From: Zingiber officinale
Lineage: Eukaryota > Streptophyta > Magnoliopsida > Zingiberales > Zingiberaceae
Direction of reading: 5' to 3'
DNA: 64,000 nucleotides
NCBI RefSeq assembly: GCF_018446385.1
Contig: NC_055990.1
Location: 138,396,996 to 138,460,995, forward strand
The notes under the pieces are model-generated. The model did no database searches, was not told the DNA's origin, and was given only the letters and a program-made list of their open reading frames with translations. A program made the translations under genes and the position numbers. The first letter of the stretch is position 1, and every line of letters starts with the position of its first letter. Positions 60,973-64,000 of the stretch are shown here, in pieces.

Positions 60973-61842
60973 TGTTGGTCCCTTTGGAGGCCGGCAAGAG
61001 GGGAGGGGTGAATTGCCCTACAAATTAAAACACGAACCTTTCTCGGATTTCAACTATATAATGAACACTTGTAATAAATAAATAAAAGAGACTAAGTAAA
61101 GAAAAACAGACACCAGAGTTTTACTTGGTTTGCAATCAGGGGATTGCTAATCCAAGGAATGTAAGCGCACTATCTGATTCTCCTCTGGGCGGAGTAGCCT
61201 CTTACAGCGTTGAACGTACAAGAAGAAAAGTAAAGCACACAGAAGTTGATTACAAGTTCGTCGTTCTGATTAATTGATTTGCTTCTGGACCAAGGCTATA
61301 GCCTTGGTCGGGGCGCCTGGAAGGGTTCCGGGCGCCCTGGGGGATAAAACTTTATCCCCCAATGTTCAGATCGAGTTTGACTCGATCTGGTCAAAAATCT
61401 CATTCCGGGCGCCCCGGATGGTTCCGGGCGCCCCGGACCCCAAAAGTCAACTCTGGTTGACTTTTTCCGTCTGGTCGCTCCGCTTCGGTTCAGCTCGTCT
61501 CGGTCCGGGTCTTCTGTTCCGGCTCCACTAGCTTGGGTGATCTCGGCCATCCGGAATAGGGCTCACCCGAACCCATGTTCCTTCTCCTCGAGCGGCCTTC
61601 CTTCCCTGCTCGTCCCTCGAACGCACGCACGTTCTTCTCGCCCACCGTGTACTCTTCCGACACCTCGTCCCTCGGACGCACCGAGCCCGTCGGCTCTCTT
61701 CCCGTGTCGTCCTTCTCGCTAGCGCGTCTTCCGCTCGACTTCCTGTGTTCCTAAGTTCCTGCACACTTAGACACAAGGGTTAAACAACGCAGGACCTAAC
61801 TTAACTTGTTTGATCACATCAAAACACCTCGGGGTTCCAATA
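60973..61842 (-). repeat. 3' LTR of element 2
   Basis: It carries GAGGGGAGGGGTGAATTG near the start and a dense GGCGCC/GGGCGCCC cluster at 61310-61435. Its last bases CCAATA differ from the usual CCAACA. Frames at 61274-61776 are shadows in GC-rich text. Confidence 0.8.
61310..61435. repeat. GGGCGCCC palindrome cluster in LTR of element 2
   Basis: Copies such as GGGGCGCCTGG, CCGGGCGCCCTGG and CCGGGCGCCCCGG lie 20-70 bp apart and are GC-richer than in element 1. Confidence 0.8.
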
Positions 61843-62589
61843 ATCTCCCCCTTTTTGATGTGAGCAACCCAAGTTAAGCTAGGGAAAAACAGATGCAATA
61901 AAAACAATTTATTTGTAATTAAGTCCAAAGATATTTCATAAAAAAAAGTTTATATACCTCCCCCTAGACTTAACATTCTTCTCCCCCTTTGATCACATTA
62001 AAAATAGGGGTTCTTTGAACAAGTCTAAGGTAAAAAAAATTTAAGTGAATTTTCATAAAACTTTCTAAGGCAATTTATATTAATTTCTAAGGCAATGTTT
62101 CAAAAGAGAATATTTAGTAAAAAAAAATTCTAAGTCAATATTCAGAAAATTTTAACGTGAATTTTTATAAAAGATTTCTAATGCAATTTTCAAAGGAAAA
62201 TGTCTAAGACAGTATTCATAGAAAAATTCCTAAGTTAAAAAAAAAATATCTAAGTTAATTTAAAAAGATTTAAGTCAATTTCCAAAAAGAATTTCTAAGT
62301 CAATTTTCAGAAAATTTCTAAGTCAATAATTTTTAGAAATTTTCTAAGTCAATTAAAAAAATTTAATTTCAAAAAAAAATTATTATAAATTATATAAATT
62401 GAATAACTCTTTTAAAGCATTAGGTAAATTAAATTAATGCTTTTTCAGTTAGTCAATTAAACTTTTCATTTCGATACTTGGCTTCCGTGGCGAGGCACTA
62501 GGCCTTCTTGGTTATTGGAGCAACAACCACTTCCTTAGACAAAGCCTCATAATGAAATTAGTCGTTTAATTTCCTTGCTGAAAATGCTA

Positions 62590-63060
62590 AGTTAAATTAA
62601 ACAGGTTTTTGGAACCTAGTAGAGGTTCCTACCTACAGGGTTAACCAAGTATTTCCTAGGTACATAGATTTTTGATATATTTCTAATTTGACTTTGATGA
62701 AATCTATAATACCAATTTAAACCTCTATAATTTCAAAAAGTAGAAATATTTGAACTTTTATATTTTTTCAATCTTTCTATTTCTTCTTTTAGTTTTTCAT
62801 TGTGAATTTTCAATTTATCAAAATCCTCTATTAGACATGATTTTGCTAAAATTCCTTTTGTTTCCAAAATTTCATTTTTTAATTTGGCGTTTTCTTTTTC
62901 TAATTTATACATGGATTTAGTCATTGCCTTAATGCCAGAGTAAAGTTGATCATGGGGTAAGAGGCATACCTCACTTACCATGTCAGACTTAAAGCCTGAA
63001 TCTCCCCCTGCTTCGCTGCCTTCATCCGAGGTCGCTCCCTCTTCATCGTTGCTCGATTCT
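62590..63060 (-). pseudogene. Gag C-terminal part of element 2 (frameshifted from the gag core)
   Basis: One frame change near 63050 separates this from the gag core. In the new frame an acidic stretch (SNDEEGATSDEGSEAGG) leads to DQLYSGIKAMTKSMY and a coiled coil (KLEKENAKLKNEI, EKLKEEIERLKKY), to a stop at 62733. Past a second frame change, LNWYYRFHQSQIRNISK and LVNPVGRNLY match the tail of element 1. Confidence 0.7.
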
Positions 63061-64000
63061 TGCCATCAGTGCTATCCCAGCGTATTCTTGAGCTTCTGAT
63101 TCAGATGAAGAAGTGTCATCCCAAGTTGCTTTTAGGTTGTGTTTCTTGGGAGACTTCCTTTTGTCCTTTTTGAGTTCTAGGCAGTCTTCTCTTATGTGTC
63201 CCTCCTTCTGACACTGGTAGCATCGCACCTTTCTTCCTCCTTTTTGATTCTTTTTATTCTGCATTTTAAATTTATTAGACCTAAAGAATTTTTTAAAATT
63301 TCTTACCATGTGCGCTTCTTGATCGTCTTCGGAGTCTGACTCGAGTTCATCCTTCTGAGTTGTGTTCAGCGCTATAGTCTGGGTTGTATCCTTTGTTGTT
63401 CTTGCACATCTAGTTTCGTGTAATTCAAGAGTAGAAAAACATTCCTCTAATGTACTTACCTCCAGGTCCTTTGAGATGTAGTAGGCGTCGATGATTGACG
63501 TCCACTCTGGAGTTCTGGGAAAGGCGTTGAGTGCGTAGCGTAAGACGTCCCGATTTGTTACCGTCTCACCGAGGTTCTCGAGACCAGTAACTAGTTCTTT
63601 TACCTTTGCATGTAGACCGACTACTTTCTCACCTTTCTCCAAGCGGATGTTCATTAGTTTGTTTCGGAGGATGTCCCTTCTAGCGAGCTTCGCTTCGGAT
63701 GTGCCTTCGTGGAGTTCTAGAAACTTCTTCCAAAGTTCTTTAGCTGATGAGTAGCTTCCGATGCGGTTTACTTCCTGAGGCGGTAATACGCTTAGCAGGT
63801 GATGTTCCGCACGGCTGTTTGCTACGAACTCATTCTGCTCTTTTTTTGTCCAATTGCTTTCTTCTTTTTCTTCACCGTTCTGATTTGTTGGAGCTACAAA
63901 ACCGTATTTCATAATAAAATAAATTTCAATCTCGGTTTTTAGAAATACCTCCATACGACGCTTCCAGTCTGTGAAGTTCCCCTCGAATTTTGGTGGAACG
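63043..64000 (-). pseudogene. Copia gag core with zinc knuckle (element 2, 5' end off-window)
   Basis: The frame is open through the right edge (VPPKFEGNFTDWKRRMEVF), so the ATG at 63954 is internal and the true start lies beyond 64000. It is a UBN2-type gag (SAKELWKKFLELHEGTSEAK, LRNKLMNIRLEKGEKV), then a basic linker and a CX2CX4HX4C knuckle CYQCQKEGHIREDC (about 63223-63182). It stops at 63043, probably through a frameshift, since the usual acidic continuation is in another frame. In the virus-like particle such a protein would package element RNA. Confidence 0.75.

Larger units (their letters stand above)
60973..64000 (-). mobile_element. Gag-only Sirevirus-like element 2, nested in element 1 (continues off-window)
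   Basis: LTR 60973-61842 (870 bp; TGTTGG to CCAATA) is followed by a PPT (AAAAAGGGGGAGAT on the minus strand, 61843-61859). The internal region carries gag only. Between the gag end (about 62600) and the PPT there is no pol, only AT-rich text with recurring 'TTTCTAAGTCAATTTT' phrases (61980-62400). It is inserted in the gag of element 1. Confidence 0.75.

Noticed and set aside
1-64000. Any defence system, operon or biosynthetic cluster
   Set aside because: Apart from the bHLH gene, all supportable coding sequence belongs to retroelements; no other host gene was found.

Overview
This window is plant nuclear DNA, almost wholly nested retrotransposons around one recognisable host gene. An angiosperm is certain from three signs: LTR elements primed by tRNA-Asp and initiator tRNA-Met, a chromodomain Ty3/gypsy element, and an intron-containing root-hair-type (RSL) bHLH gene. 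The repeat style reminds me of a large monocot genome, perhaps the ginger order, but that is recall, not proof.

Left part (1-31.6 kb) is a nest about five levels deep. A Ty1/copia element here called 'copia C' (gag/protease at 23.1-23.9 kb, minus strand) was split by a copy of 'copia A' (LTR 20472-23100). Copia A was split by a large non-autonomous gypsy-type element (1-20138) with a tRNA-Asp primer site, two open ORFs and no pol. That element was split by a Tekay/Del-like chromovirus (4610-16472, minus strand), whose 5' LTR holds a solo LTR of copia A (13516-16061). On the other side, the LTR of copia C was hit by a solo Sirevirus-like LTR (25643-26553) and by a 5'-truncated L1-type LINE (26737-30324) with a 15-bp target duplication.

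Middle (31.6-43.5 kb): a plus-strand copia pol relic; a hAT-type MITE (33642-37408) split by a 3.3-kb gypsy solo LTR; then the single host gene, a five-exon RSL-type bHLH gene (39073-38004, minus strand) with a TATA box and one GC-AG intron. Beyond it are an Athila-like gag fragment and three LTR fragments.

Right part (43.5-64 kb): a decayed plus-strand gypsy element whose 3' LTR is split by a full-length but pol-dead copia A copy (47685-57503, minus strand). It is followed by two nested gag-only elements with Sirevirus-type features (59151-64000, minus strand).

The most interesting signals are: (1) clusters of short perfect palindromes, with a different core in each of three unrelated LTR families; (2) a block of about 65 nt shared between the copia A LTR and the internal region of the gag-only elements; (3) a tRNA-like pol III box pair lying antisense near the edge of two related but diverged gypsy LTRs; (4) premature stops that are overwhelmingly TAG at positions expected to be CAG, which fits deamination at CHG-methylated sites; (5) the paired intact ORFs of the pol-less element. 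Nothing here was tested by database search; family names rest on motifs read by eye.
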